A stretch of DNA of 55,092 nt from Bacteroidia bacterium (GTDB lineage Bacteria > Bacteroidota > Bacteroidia > AKYH767-A > OLB10): positions 1-55,092 of the forward strand of contig JAEUTH010000011.1 of NCBI GenBank assembly GCA_016788165.1. The letters run 5' to 3'. The notes under the pieces were generated by a model. It was not told the origin of the DNA, did no database searches, and saw only the letters and a program-made list of their open reading frames with translations. The position numbers and the translations under genes were made by a program. Positions 43,656-52,141 of the stretch are shown here, in pieces; position 1 is the stretch's first letter; each line of letters opens with the position of its first letter.

Positions 43656-44252
43656 TTATTTTTCAAATCGTTTCGATACAGCATCCCAGTTAACCACATT
43701 CCACCAGGCCGTAATATAATCGGGCCTGCGGTTTTGATAGTTCAGATAGTATGCATGTTCCCATACATCGCATCCCAATAAAGGCAAGCCTTTTACTTCG
43801 GCAACATCCATTAGTGGATTATCCTGGTTGGCTGTGCTTGTTACAGCTAAGCTGCCATCGTCAAGTTTAACAAGCCATGCCCATCCGCTGCCAAAACGTG
43901 TTGCACCTGCTTGTGCAAATTTGGTTTTAAAATCATCAAAGCTACCAAAGGCCGTATTGATGGCTTCGGCTAATTTACCGGTGGGTGCGCCACCTGCATT
44001 GGGTGCCATAATCTCCCAAAACAAACTGTGGTTGTAGTGCCCGCCACCATTATTGCGCACGGCTGCCGGGTATTTCGAAATGTTTTTACAAATGTCTTCA
44101 ATAGAAGTTGTATCGGCACCGGCCAATGCATTGTTTAAATTGGTTACGTATGCCTGATGATGTTTGCCATGGTGTATTTCCATGGTGCGTGCATCAATGT
44201 GAGGTTCTAAAGCTGTTGTTGCATAAGGTAATGCGGGTAATTCGAATGCCAT
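43656..44252 (-). CDS. sodA: Superoxide dismutase, Mn type
   Basis: A 198-residue Fe/Mn superoxide dismutase that converts superoxide to oxygen and hydrogen peroxide. Metal ligands: His in [12 protein letters not shown], His in [12 protein letters not shown], and Asp/His in [18 protein letters not shown]. The second-shell Gln in TANQDNPL sits where MnSODs carry it, and [11 protein letters not shown] is the Mn-type form, so manganese or cambialistic metal use is likely. No signal peptide: cytoplasmic. It has a perfect promoter and its own terminator. Confidence 0.95.
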   Translation of the reverse strand: MAFELPALPYATTALEPHIDARTMEIHHGKHHQAYVTNLNNALAGADTTSIEDICKNISKYPAAVRNNGGGHYNHSLFWEIMAPNAGGAPTGKLAEAINTAFGSFDDFKTKFAQAGATRFGSGWAWLVKLDDGSLAVTSTANQDNPLMDVAEVKGLPLLGCDVWEHAYYLNYQNRRPDYITAWWNVVNWDAVSKRFEK

Positions 44253-44278
44253 GATTGATATGTTTTAAAATGAGTTTT

Positions 44279-44308
44279 CAAAGGTACGTAATGCAATGGT
44301 TTGAGCAA
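44279..44308 (-). promoter_or_regulatory. Promoter of sodA
   Basis: TTG (complement of 44306-44308), 19 bases, TACCTTTG (complement of 44279-44286); the start codon is 26 bases further. Confidence 0.75.
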
Positions 44309-44450
44309 CCATAGCCGCATTTATTGTCGGTTGCAATTGAAAATAATTTTATGCAGTCGAAAAATTGTTGTGAACGATTGATGAACAACCGTTTTATAAA
44401 AATGTTTTGGCATTGGTATTGAAATTACCACTGCATACACTTAAAATTAA

Positions 44451-44458
44451 AAGGAGGA
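44451..44458 (+). promoter_or_regulatory. Unusually strong Shine-Dalgarno sequence
   Basis: AAGGAGGA is a full anti-SD complement 6-7 bases before the ATG at 44465. Bacteroidota genes rarely use such sites. Confidence 0.7.
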
Positions 44459-44464
44459 CACATT

Positions 44465-45163
44465 ATGAAAGCTTTAAAAACACTTACCGCTTTATTGTTT
44501 TGTAGTTTGATTATTACAACTACTTATGCTTCGGAACTTATTGTAAAGTCGAACCATTTTCCAATTGCCGTTTCTGTTGACAATGGTCCCTTAAGCGCTG
44601 CCGATAATCAGGTGTCGGTAAAGTACATACCCGAAGGTTACAGGCAAATAGCAATATACAGCATGGTTTCAAATGCACATCGTTATGCTATGCCACAATT
44701 GGTTTTTAGCAGCAAGGTTTATATACCACGTGCAGTTGATTTAATGGCTGTAGTAACTCAGTTTGGTAAATTTAAAATTGTAAACACCATTGCGCATGCA
44801 CCACAAACACCTGTTAACAACATGCCAACTCCTGTTTGTAACCCAATACCTGTATGTGGCACTACAGTACCTGCGTATATAATGAACAATGCCGACTATA
44901 ACAGCTTATGCCAGATGTTGATGCAACAAAGTTTTGATGACACCAAATTGATTATTGCCAAACAAGCTATACAAGGCCGCAACTTAAACACACAACAGGT
45001 AGCAGGCATTATGCGCACCTTTACGTTTGAAAGCAATAAACTCGACTTTGCAAAGTTTGCATACAACTACACCGTTGACCAACACCGTTACTTTAATGTA
45101 AACCCCGAGTTTACTTTTAGCAGCAGTATAACTGAATTGATACAATATATCAACCAAGTTTAA
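44465..45163 (+). CDS. DUF4476 domain exported protein
   Basis: A 232-residue exported protein with a signal peptide (1-23, ...TTTYA-S). The last ~90 residues are the DUF4476 helical domain: MNNADYNSLCQMLMQQSFDDTKL, then NLNTQQVAGIMRTFTFESNKLDFAKFAY (here in parts), a repeat-like region frequent in Bacteroidota periplasmic proteins. Before it is a beta-rich part and a Pro/Cys-rich spacer (PVCNPIPVCG). Function unknown. A perfect Shine-Dalgarno precedes it and a terminator follows. Confidence 0.82.
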   Translation: MKALKTLTALLFCSLIITTTYASELIVKSNHFPIAVSVDNGPLSAADNQVSVKYIPEGYRQIAIYSMVSNAHRYAMPQLVFSSKVYIPRAVDLMAVVTQFGKFKIVNTIAHAPQTPVNNMPTPVCNPIPVCGTTVPAYIMNNADYNSLCQMLMQQSFDDTKLIIAKQAIQGRNLNTQQVAGIMRTFTFESNKLDFAKFAYNYTVDQHRYFNVNPEFTFSSSITELIQYINQV

Positions 45164-45185
45164 AAAACTATAAGTTACTAACCAC

Positions 45186-45217
45186 AAAGCTGTAAGTGTA
45201 AATACTTACAGCTTTTT
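45186..45217 (+). terminator. Terminator of the DUF4476 gene
   Basis: AAAGCTGTAAGT (45186-45197) and ACTTACAGCTTT (45204-45215) pair with a 6-base loop and are followed by a T-run on the plus strand. Confidence 0.85.
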
Positions 45218-45244
45218 TTATGCCATGCCGGTACTGGTTACTGA

Positions 45245-46300
45245 TTACAATTTATTAAACACTTTGGCGCGTACCCACCTGGGTAAAATAACTGCACCAA
45301 TTATAATGTAAGGGTAAAAGCTAATAAGCCGCCACAACAACGCTAACGAGGGTGCTAAACCTACTTGTATGTATTGACCCAAAAAATCGCTGAAAATAAA
45401 TTCGGCCAAACCACTACCGCCGGGTGTAGGGCTGGCAAATAATATAATGCCCATAATTACTTGTTTGCCATACACCACAAAATCGGCCAATGGGGCTGTA
45501 CCATGAAATGCATGTATGATGCAGTTAACTATGGAGTAGCGCGCAGTCCACGAAATAAAAGTAGTAACCAAGGCTCCTGTCCAATACCGCAAGTTTTTAG
45601 TTTTTAAATCTTCGGAAGCAATAATTAATTGATTGCCTGTTTCAATTACACCGCGTCTGAACCGTTTGAGCAATGGCAATGAAAACACTGCTGCCAGCAT
45701 GCGTTTAATTAAATACGGATTTACAAAAAGCGCATAGGCAACAAATATTTTATAGGCAACCATAATATAATACACACTCCAAAACGAGTAGTATAAACTT
45801 TTACCTAAACCCGTTTGTAATTGAACCCCCGAAAACAAAGCATCGGCACCGGCAATCCAATATACGATGGGCACCATGCATGCCAGAAACACACCATCTA
45901 AAAAGTTTGAGAATGTGATTACCGAAATACTGCGACCTACGTTAACCCCTTCACGGCTAAGAATAAATATGGCAAAGAAAAAACCGCCACCAATAATGCC
46001 GGGCGCCAATGCTGACGAGCACTCCCACAACATTATTACAATAAAACTACGATACCATGATAAGTGCGAATCGGTTAAAATACGGATGCGCATCATATAA
46101 GCCATTTCGCGCACCAACACGCTTACAAAAGCTAACGCTATCCATAGTGACGAAGTCCAGGTCCAGGTAATTTTATCAAAGGCATTACTGTCAAAGTTGC
46201 GCCAAATCATAAAGGCAGCAACTGACAAGCCGATGCCTACAGGCAATAAAAATTTGGTAGTACTAAATTGTTTTAAAACCGAAGTTTCATCAGTTTGCAT
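45245..46300 (-). CDS. UPF0104/LPG-synthase-type membrane protein (flippase-like)
   Basis: A 351-residue polytopic membrane protein of the lysylphosphatidylglycerol synthase TM family (DUF/UPF0104) without the soluble synthase domain. Around eight hydrophobic segments are visible; family landmarks include APGIIGGGFFFAIFILSREG near 95-114 and FASPTPGGSGLAEFIF near 289-304. Relatives translocate or help synthesise aminoacyl-lipids or glycolipids; the substrate here is unknown. Its start overlaps the scpA stop by 11 bases, so it is translated from the same mRNA. Confidence 0.85.
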   Translation of the reverse strand: MQTDETSVLKQFSTTKFLLPVGIGLSVAAFMIWRNFDSNAFDKITWTWTSSLWIALAFVSVLVREMAYMMRIRILTDSHLSWYRSFIVIMLWECSSALAPGIIGGGFFFAIFILSREGVNVGRSISVITFSNFLDGVFLACMVPIVYWIAGADALFSGVQLQTGLGKSLYYSFWSVYYIMVAYKIFVAYALFVNPYLIKRMLAAVFSLPLLKRFRRGVIETGNQLIIASEDLKTKNLRYWTGALVTTFISWTARYSIVNCIIHAFHGTAPLADFVVYGKQVIMGIILFASPTPGGSGLAEFIFSDFLGQYIQVGLAPSLALLWRLISFYPYIIIGAVILPRWVRAKVFNKL

Positions 46301-47063
46301 AAAAATTTGTTTCGGGGCTGCTTATCCAAAAGTTGTTGTAGCCCTCACCAATCACCAATAATACTAAACCGGCCTGAATCATTTCTAACAATGCTAAAAA
46401 ATTAAAAATGGCATGCAGTTTATTTTCGCAAGCGCCAAACAAATCGGCAAAGGCACACCGGTTACGCGAGCGTATCAGGTTTACGATGTAGTCCTTTTGT
46501 TTGTCAATACTGTAGGGGGCAATAAGGATGGTGTGGTGGTTGTTTTGTGAGCTGTTTTGAAAACGCTCCATCACCTTTTCGAATGTGGTTAGTAATTTAT
46601 AAAGCGTTAATGTTTCTAACTCGCTTTGGTAATTGGTTTCTTGTGTTTGAAGTGCAATACGCGCTAACTCTGCCTGCACATTGCCACGCTCTGTTTGCAT
46701 CATGCGTTGCTCTTCTTTTTGCTTAAACGTTTCTGTAGCTTCTTTGTATCGTTTGTAATCTAACAATTGCTGAATTAAATCTTGGCGCGGGTCAATATCA
46801 TTGCCCATTTCATCTTTTTTATAACGAGGCAAAAGCATTTTAGCTTTTATCCGCATTAAGGTGCTGGCAACTAAAATAAACTCGCTGGCAAGCTCCATGT
46901 TCATGCTTTCGAGATGATGCATGTAGTCTAAAAAATCGTTGGCTATTTTGGCAATGGGTATGTTGTGTATATCTAACTCATCGCGCTCAATAAAAAACAA
47001 TAGTAAATCAAAAGGGCCTTCAAAAACCGGAAGCTTTATTTCGAAATAATTATCAGTCGTCAT
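46290..47063 (-). CDS. scpA: Segregation and condensation protein A
   Basis: ScpA is the kleisin that bridges the Smc heads in the bacterial condensin. The 257 residues begin with the family signature FEIKLPVFEGPFDLLLFFIE near 7-26, followed by ELDIHNIPIAKIANDFLDY and LASEFILVASTLMRIKAKMLL near 59-79; the C-terminal part is the winged helix that binds Smc. ScpB is not next to it, unlike in many Firmicutes. Confidence 0.94.
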   Translation of the reverse strand: MTTDNYFEIKLPVFEGPFDLLLFFIERDELDIHNIPIAKIANDFLDYMHHLESMNMELASEFILVASTLMRIKAKMLLPRYKKDEMGNDIDPRQDLIQQLLDYKRYKEATETFKQKEEQRMMQTERGNVQAELARIALQTQETNYQSELETLTLYKLLTTFEKVMERFQNSSQNNHHTILIAPYSIDKQKDYIVNLIRSRNRCAFADLFGACENKLHAIFNFLALLEMIQAGLVLLVIGEGYNNFWISSPETNFYAN

Positions 47064-47162
47064 TTTTTAAAATTTTACTTAGCCCAAAGCTGCTTTGGCC
47101 TGCATCCAAATAAACAAATAAAAATTGTGCTTAGCCTTATCCATGTTGGTAAGTAGCCTGTT

Positions 47163-47191
47163 TTGTGAATAACACTTGTAGCTTTAATTTG
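47163..47191 (+). promoter_or_regulatory. Candidate promoter of the ArsC-like gene
   Basis: TTG at 47163-47165, 18 bases, TTAATTTG at 47184-47191 (one mismatch to TAnnTTTG). The start codon follows 47 bases later. Confidence 0.45.
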
Positions 47192-47237
47192 CAGCACTTT
47201 TATTATCACTTGGATTTAAAAACCGCTTAAAAAATTT

Positions 47238-47594
47238 ATGAAAAAAATTTATCATTCCAGCACTTGCAGTACCAACCAACGCATCTTGTCAGAAATTAAA
47301 CCTAAAAAAGATGTGGTTTTGCAAGACATAAAAACCGAACCCATAACACCTGCACAAATTGATGAAATGAAAAAATTGGCCGGTAGTTATGAAGCACTTT
47401 TCAGCCGGGTTGCTTTAAAGTATCGCAGCATGGGTTTAAATCAAATGCAACTTACCGAAAAAGATTATCGCAAATACATTTTACAGGAATATACTTTTTT
47501 AAAACGTCCGGTTATTATAGTAAACGATGCCATTTTTGTAGGCAACACAGCCAAAGTTGTAGCTGCTGCAAAAACTGCTTTATCACAAAAGTAG
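47238..47594 (+). CDS. ArsC family (thioredoxin-fold) protein
   Basis: A 118-residue protein of the ArsC/Spx thioredoxin-like family. The active-site loop is IYHSSTCSTNQRILSEI with a single Cys near residue 10, the position of the catalytic Cys in glutaredoxin-linked ArsC. YTFLKRPVIIVNDAIFVGNT near 88-107 is the second family motif. Arsenate reduction is possible, but no ars genes are nearby, so a general redox or regulatory role is as likely. Confidence 0.83.
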   Translation: MKKIYHSSTCSTNQRILSEIKPKKDVVLQDIKTEPITPAQIDEMKKLAGSYEALFSRVALKYRSMGLNQMQLTEKDYRKYILQEYTFLKRPVIIVNDAIFVGNTAKVVAAAKTALSQK

Positions 47595-47631
47595 GCATGG
47601 CAGCATTTGTATTAGATTAATATAGTGTTTG

Positions 47632-47656
47632 CTATGTACGATATGTAATACCTTTG
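47632..47656 (+). promoter_or_regulatory. Candidate promoter of the SRPBCC gene
   Basis: TTG at 47629-47631, 17 bases, TACCTTTG at 47649-47656; the start codon is 22 bases after the box. Confidence 0.5.
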
Positions 47657-47678
47657 GCAACAAATAATAAAAAGCGGC

Positions 47679-48065
47679 ATGTTACAATTTACACTTAACT
47701 GGATTGCTTATGGAAATCCAAAACAGGTTTTTAACGCCCTCACACAAGTTGATGCTATCGAAAAATGGAGTGGCCAAAAGGCTGTGTTCGATACAAAATT
47801 AAACACCTATCAATGGTTTGATTGGGTAAGCGGTACTATTGAAATATATGAACCAAACACACATTTACAGTTAAGTTGGAAACCAAAAACTTGGGGTAAA
47901 AAAATGCAGCCGGCTATTGTAAATTTGCTTTTTAAACCCCACGAGGCAGGCACCCTTATCTCGCTAACCCATAGTAACCTGCCCAATGATGAAGAATTAA
48001 ACAACAGCAAAAACGGATGGATTGATATGGTGTTTGATCCTTTAAACGATTATTTAATTGGTTGA
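47679..48065 (+). CDS. SRPBCC (AHSA1/START-like) domain protein
   Basis: A 128-residue single-domain protein of the SRPBCC superfamily. GNPKQVFNALTQVDAIEKWSG near 13-33 is the first helix with the usual WSG end, the middle is an antiparallel sheet (GTIEIYEPNTHLQLSWKP) and LSHSNLPNDEELNNSKNGW precedes the long C-terminal helix. Such proteins bind hydrophobic ligands or assist toxins and chaperones; nothing specific can be said. Confidence 0.78.
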   Translation: MLQFTLNWIAYGNPKQVFNALTQVDAIEKWSGQKAVFDTKLNTYQWFDWVSGTIEIYEPNTHLQLSWKPKTWGKKMQPAIVNLLFKPHEAGTLISLTHSNLPNDEELNNSKNGWIDMVFDPLNDYLIG

Positions 48066-48328
48066 GTTAACTGTTACAGGGATTAACACAGCAGAAGTGT
48101 TTTGGTTTTTAAAACATAGCATTGAATTAGTGCATGATTGAATAGGATTAAAACATAACGACAACGCTATTTAATCAAGACCTTGCTATTATAATCCCAT
48201 TACTGTTTTCAGATTAATAGCAACCATAATTTTAAGCCGCATATCTAATCATAGTAATTGGATTGTAACGTAAGTTTTACGCCAACTCAAATCTGCTTCA
48301 GTAAAGCTCGCGATTGCATAACAGCAAA
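48066..48328. other. Intergenic region between convergent genes
   Basis: AT-rich sequence between the ends of the SRPBCC gene and the Ig-repeat gene. I see no hairpin with T-run, no open frame and no promoter. Confidence 0.5.
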
Positions 48329-51300
48329 TTATATAACCATAACCTTACTTACATACTTTTTATCAGGCATTCGCAGTTCGAAAAAATAAATGCCTTTTGG
48401 CCATTGGCTTACATCAATATTTGTACCTCCCGTATAATTGCCTTTGTAATAACTATCGCCTATTAAATTGTACACTTTTAATTTGCCGGTAACAGCAGTT
48501 TGCAATGTAACCCATTTTGCTGAGGGGTTTGGATACCATAAAGGCTGTGGTGCTGCTGTTTGATCAATGCCTTGTACGGTACAATAGCCCGTTGTTACCA
48601 ATTGATTTGCCGATTGCAAACAACCATTACTATCGTTATAAAAATAGGTAATAGTGTGTTGACCTACTCCGGCTAATGCCGGATAAAAAATATTATTGCA
48701 AACACTATTGCCGGTGTAATACCCGTTGGCAGGCAAGCCTCCACTTAAAGTTGCCGGTGGCTGGTTTACACAAAATGCCGGTGGTGTAATGTTTAAAGAA
48801 CCGCCTCCCACTGCTTTCGATTTTAAACTACATGTGTCGGACACAGCACAACCATTAACCCAACAGCGATAGTTGTTATGCATCATGCCACTGTTTGTTT
48901 TATTGATGGTTAATGTATCATTGTTAACCCCACTATAAATACTGTCGTTTTGTAAAATTTGCCAACCGGTGCCATTATTAACTTGCCAACTATAACTTGA
49001 AGCGCCTGCACTGCTTGCACCAATAGCAATTTGAGCAGGCTGTAACAAACATCCCGGTGTTGCTACGGGCTGCATATTGATAGTGGTAGAAGGGCCTGTA
49101 ATATGTAATTCGCCAACTTGTGGCACTAGTACATATGGTGCACATAAAAGGGTTAAAAAGCATTGAACTTTAAACACCAGGGTTGATATCGAAACATTGG
49201 TAATAATAAGTACAGAGTCCTGAGCACCACTATACATACCGCCATTAACAATATTTGTATAACCGGTGCCGGTATCAACTTGCCATTGATAGGTAACACC
49301 CGCACCGATTGCTATCACACTAAATGTAGCCGTACCGCCTTGACATACTGTTTTATATCCAGAGCTGCCAAACATCATGGTTGCGCCATTTACCGTTAGC
49401 GTTGCTGCATTGCTGGCATAACAATCTGACAATAAGCAACGGTATTTGCTGCCGTTTAACAATCCATTGGCAAGGTATATCGACAGCGTAGGTGTGTTAA
49501 CACCACTGTAAGTACTATTGGTTTGCAAATCGGTATAAAAGCCGGCACTGTTACGTATTTGCCATTGGTAGCTGACTGCACCTGTTGCTGCCACGCTAAA
49601 GCTTGCCGAACCTAAATGACAAATGGTGATATCGCTGGGTTGTGTGTTTATGGTAATACCCGAAAGTATTTGCAAAGTAGCCGCATTGGTAATTACTGAC
49701 GGTTGGCACGTTCCACTTATTACGCAGCGATATTTGTAGCCATTCATTCCGGTTGCTGTGGAGGCAATTAGTAATAATGGGTTATTGGCGCCTGAATAAA
49801 TACTGTTATTATTTATATCGGTAAATGTACCAGTAAGACTATCAACCTGCCATTGATACTGTATGCTGCTTCCGGTAGCACCCACATAAAACCCTGCGCC
49901 ATTTGAACCACAACTGGTTTGACTAACGGGTTGCACTTTAATAGCCGGTTTGCTATTTACCGTTAAAACATTTTGCCCGTTAACCGATAGTAAATACGGT
50001 TGGGTGGCAATGGTTCGCATTTTATAGGTGCCTGCGGTTAAACCGGATGGTATTGTAATTTGTAATGTAGTATCCTGATAAGCAAAAACCGAATCAATTG
50101 TTACCGGATTACTGTAAATGCCATTGCTATCACTTAATTGCACATAATACATTTGTCCTGCAGCAGCAGTGGTATTTATAGTAAGTGTTACATTGTTGCC
50201 AGCGCATAATGTTTGCGTTGCATAGCTATTTGAAAGTTGCGGTTGTAATTCGGTTTTCCATATGCCACTATTTAAGGTGCCCGCCAACAACACATTTTTA
50301 TTAAAAGCTATATTATTGGTATAGCCCATATCGGGTGTGGTTTGCAGCCATGGCAACCACATTTTGCCATAATTGTTTGACGAAAAAAGGACTTTATTTT
50401 GTAAGGCGAATAAATGATTGCCATAGGTTAAACATTGCGATAAACCGGCCATTTGCAAATTAGCTTGTTCGAAAGTATTACCATCATCAACACTTCTTCT
50501 AATGTGTGTGGAACTCATGGTGAGTAAATAAGGTTCGGCAACGGCTATCTGGTTAATGTTTAAACTAATTGGTGCTCCATTGTTTATTGCAATAAAACTA
50601 TCTCCGTCATCGTCCGATCGGTATAAAAATTTACTGCCATCGCTTGCAAACAAATACATCCCTTTTGTAACAATTGCATAAACTCCTCCTGTAAATGTGC
50701 CTGGGGCTGTTTGTGTCCAGGTTAGGCCATCATCATTACTTACCCAAAGGCCATTACCAGCTGCAACAAAAAGTTTGTTTGCATAACAAGTAATCTGATT
50801 AATGCCTGTACCCATTATCGAAGTGCTCGTAAAAGTAATCCCATCGGCCGAGCGATACAAACCACCTAAGCTGCTATATGCATAAAAATAATTGCCCACT
50901 TTGGTAAATCCGGAAATGTAGGTTTGGTTGCCTAATGAAGTTGGTTGCCAGGTTAGGCCATCATCTGTAGAGTATTGCACGCCTTGTATATAACCTACCG
51001 ATGCCAACATGATATCATCATCGGCATATACGGCACGTATATCGGCTTCGTTAATCCCATTTACGTTTAACGACCAAACGTTGCCACTTAACGGGCAAGT
51101 ATAAAATCCATCAAACATGCCCACACATAAAGTATTGCCGGTTAGTTCAATGTTATTTATATAACTGTAAAAAGGCCAGCTCCCTTTAGCGCTCCAATTG
51201 GTATTGCCCCAGGTTGTACTTATTACGCCCGTTTCGCCAGTACCTACAAATAATGTATCTCCACTTTTAACAAAGTCGTTGCCACGCACTTGTTGATTGA

Positions 51301-51439
51301 TTATGCCACTCCAGGCAGCCATCCATAAATTAGCCCCATCAGTACTGTAATATATGCCATTATTGGTGCCACAATAAAGTGTATCGCCTTGTGCAATTAT
51401 GTTTATTATACTGTTTCCAAATGCAATGTTGTTGTTCAT
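48329..51439 (-). CDS. C-terminal part of an interrupted BNR/Ig-repeat T9SS protein
   Basis: A 1036-residue frame, in the same frame as and only separated by one stop codon from 51452-52024. It continues the BNR/sortilin-type beta-propeller (GIYYSTDGANLW, VSNDDGLTW, RSDDDGDSF) to about residue 400, then four Ig-like modules (~500-880) each with a YQWQ-type core and a (S/M)YSG motif: e.g. YQWQVDSLTGTFTDIN, YQWQIRNSAGFYTDL, YQWQVDTGTGYTNIV, SWQVNNGTGWQIL. The last ~80 residues are a T9SS type A sorting domain (WYPNPSAKWV, GIYFFELRMPDKK). Alone it has no signal peptide, so it cannot be exported if translated from its first ATG. The evident ancestor is one ~1230-residue secreted protein. Confidence 0.8.
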   Translation of the reverse strand: MNNNIAFGNSIINIIAQGDTLYCGTNNGIYYSTDGANLWMAAWSGIINQQVRGNDFVKSGDTLFVGTGETGVISTTWGNTNWSAKGSWPFYSYINNIELTGNTLCVGMFDGFYTCPLSGNVWSLNVNGINEADIRAVYADDDIMLASVGYIQGVQYSTDDGLTWQPTSLGNQTYISGFTKVGNYFYAYSSLGGLYRSADGITFTSTSIMGTGINQITCYANKLFVAAGNGLWVSNDDGLTWTQTAPGTFTGGVYAIVTKGMYLFASDGSKFLYRSDDDGDSFIAINNGAPISLNINQIAVAEPYLLTMSSTHIRRSVDDGNTFEQANLQMAGLSQCLTYGNHLFALQNKVLFSSNNYGKMWLPWLQTTPDMGYTNNIAFNKNVLLAGTLNSGIWKTELQPQLSNSYATQTLCAGNNVTLTINTTAAAGQMYYVQLSDSNGIYSNPVTIDSVFAYQDTTLQITIPSGLTAGTYKMRTIATQPYLLSVNGQNVLTVNSKPAIKVQPVSQTSCGSNGAGFYVGATGSSIQYQWQVDSLTGTFTDINNNSIYSGANNPLLLIASTATGMNGYKYRCVISGTCQPSVITNAATLQILSGITINTQPSDITICHLGSASFSVAATGAVSYQWQIRNSAGFYTDLQTNSTYSGVNTPTLSIYLANGLLNGSKYRCLLSDCYASNAATLTVNGATMMFGSSGYKTVCQGGTATFSVIAIGAGVTYQWQVDTGTGYTNIVNGGMYSGAQDSVLIITNVSISTLVFKVQCFLTLLCAPYVLVPQVGELHITGPSTTINMQPVATPGCLLQPAQIAIGASSAGASSYSWQVNNGTGWQILQNDSIYSGVNNDTLTINKTNSGMMHNNYRCWVNGCAVSDTCSLKSKAVGGGSLNITPPAFCVNQPPATLSGGLPANGYYTGNSVCNNIFYPALAGVGQHTITYFYNDSNGCLQSANQLVTTGYCTVQGIDQTAAPQPLWYPNPSAKWVTLQTAVTGKLKVYNLIGDSYYKGNYTGGTNIDVSQWPKGIYFFELRMPDKKYVSKVMVI

Positions 51440-51451
51440 GCTACTCCAACT

Positions 51452-52024
51452 TTAACCACTATCGGTACTAAGCATTACACCTTGTAAAGTAGCAGCCCAC
51501 AGTTTGTTACCATCCTGACAAAAGTTGCGAAACGATGCATTAACAGGTGTAACCACTGTAGTAATATGCCATTGCGCACCACCGTTATCGGAATAATATA
51601 AAGTTTCATATCCATTGCCATCGTAAAGGGTTGCCAAAAGTCTGTTATTAAAACTTGTAATGCGACTTATCGGAAAATAATCGGGCAGGGTATTACTTAC
51701 ATCCTGCCACGATGCACCACCGTTATTGGTTACAAACACACTGGTATCGGCTGCAATAAATAGTTGATTGCCAATAGCTGCAAAGTTGCGTAGGTATGGA
51801 CGCTTTAATGGACCCGAAACATCACTCCAACTTATACCCTGATTAATGGTTTTGTAAATGCTGCCTATTGCTTGTCCATCGTTGGTAGTTATATATACGG
51901 CACCATTATGCGCTATTGATTGTGCCACATGGCAACCATAAGGCCCACTTAATTGTTGCCAATTTATTTGTGCAAAAGCTCCCCAAAACAAAAACAGTTG
52001 TGCAATTATCAATTTCGTTTTCAT
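51452..52024 (-). CDS. N-terminal part of the interrupted BNR/Ig-repeat T9SS protein
   Basis: A 190-residue frame with a signal peptide (1-18, LIIAQLFLFWGAFAQ) and the first BNR-type propeller repeats (GSIYKTINQGISWSDV, VFVTNNGGASWQDV, YYSDNGGAQWH). It ends ...MLSTDSG and then TAA (complement of 51452-51454), after which the same frame continues SWSS-MNNNIAFGN. In all other repeats the motif goes on as S-x-D-x-G-x-S/A/T-W, so the stop sits exactly in place of one residue inside a repeat. A single base change, sequencing error or suppressed stop would explain it. Confidence 0.75.
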   Translation of the reverse strand: MKTKLIIAQLFLFWGAFAQINWQQLSGPYGCHVAQSIAHNGAVYITTNDGQAIGSIYKTINQGISWSDVSGPLKRPYLRNFAAIGNQLFIAADTSVFVTNNGGASWQDVSNTLPDYFPISRITSFNNRLLATLYDGNGYETLYYSDNGGAQWHITTVVTPVNASFRNFCQDGNKLWAATLQGVMLSTDSG

Positions 52025-52141
52025 AGCGTTTATTTTTAAGCAATGTAAACTTTTTGTGTTTGCAATTAGCTGTTAAGTATCGGCCATATCATAACATTTA
52101 AAAAATTAATACATTGCCAAAACAATAAATGCTTAACCCCT

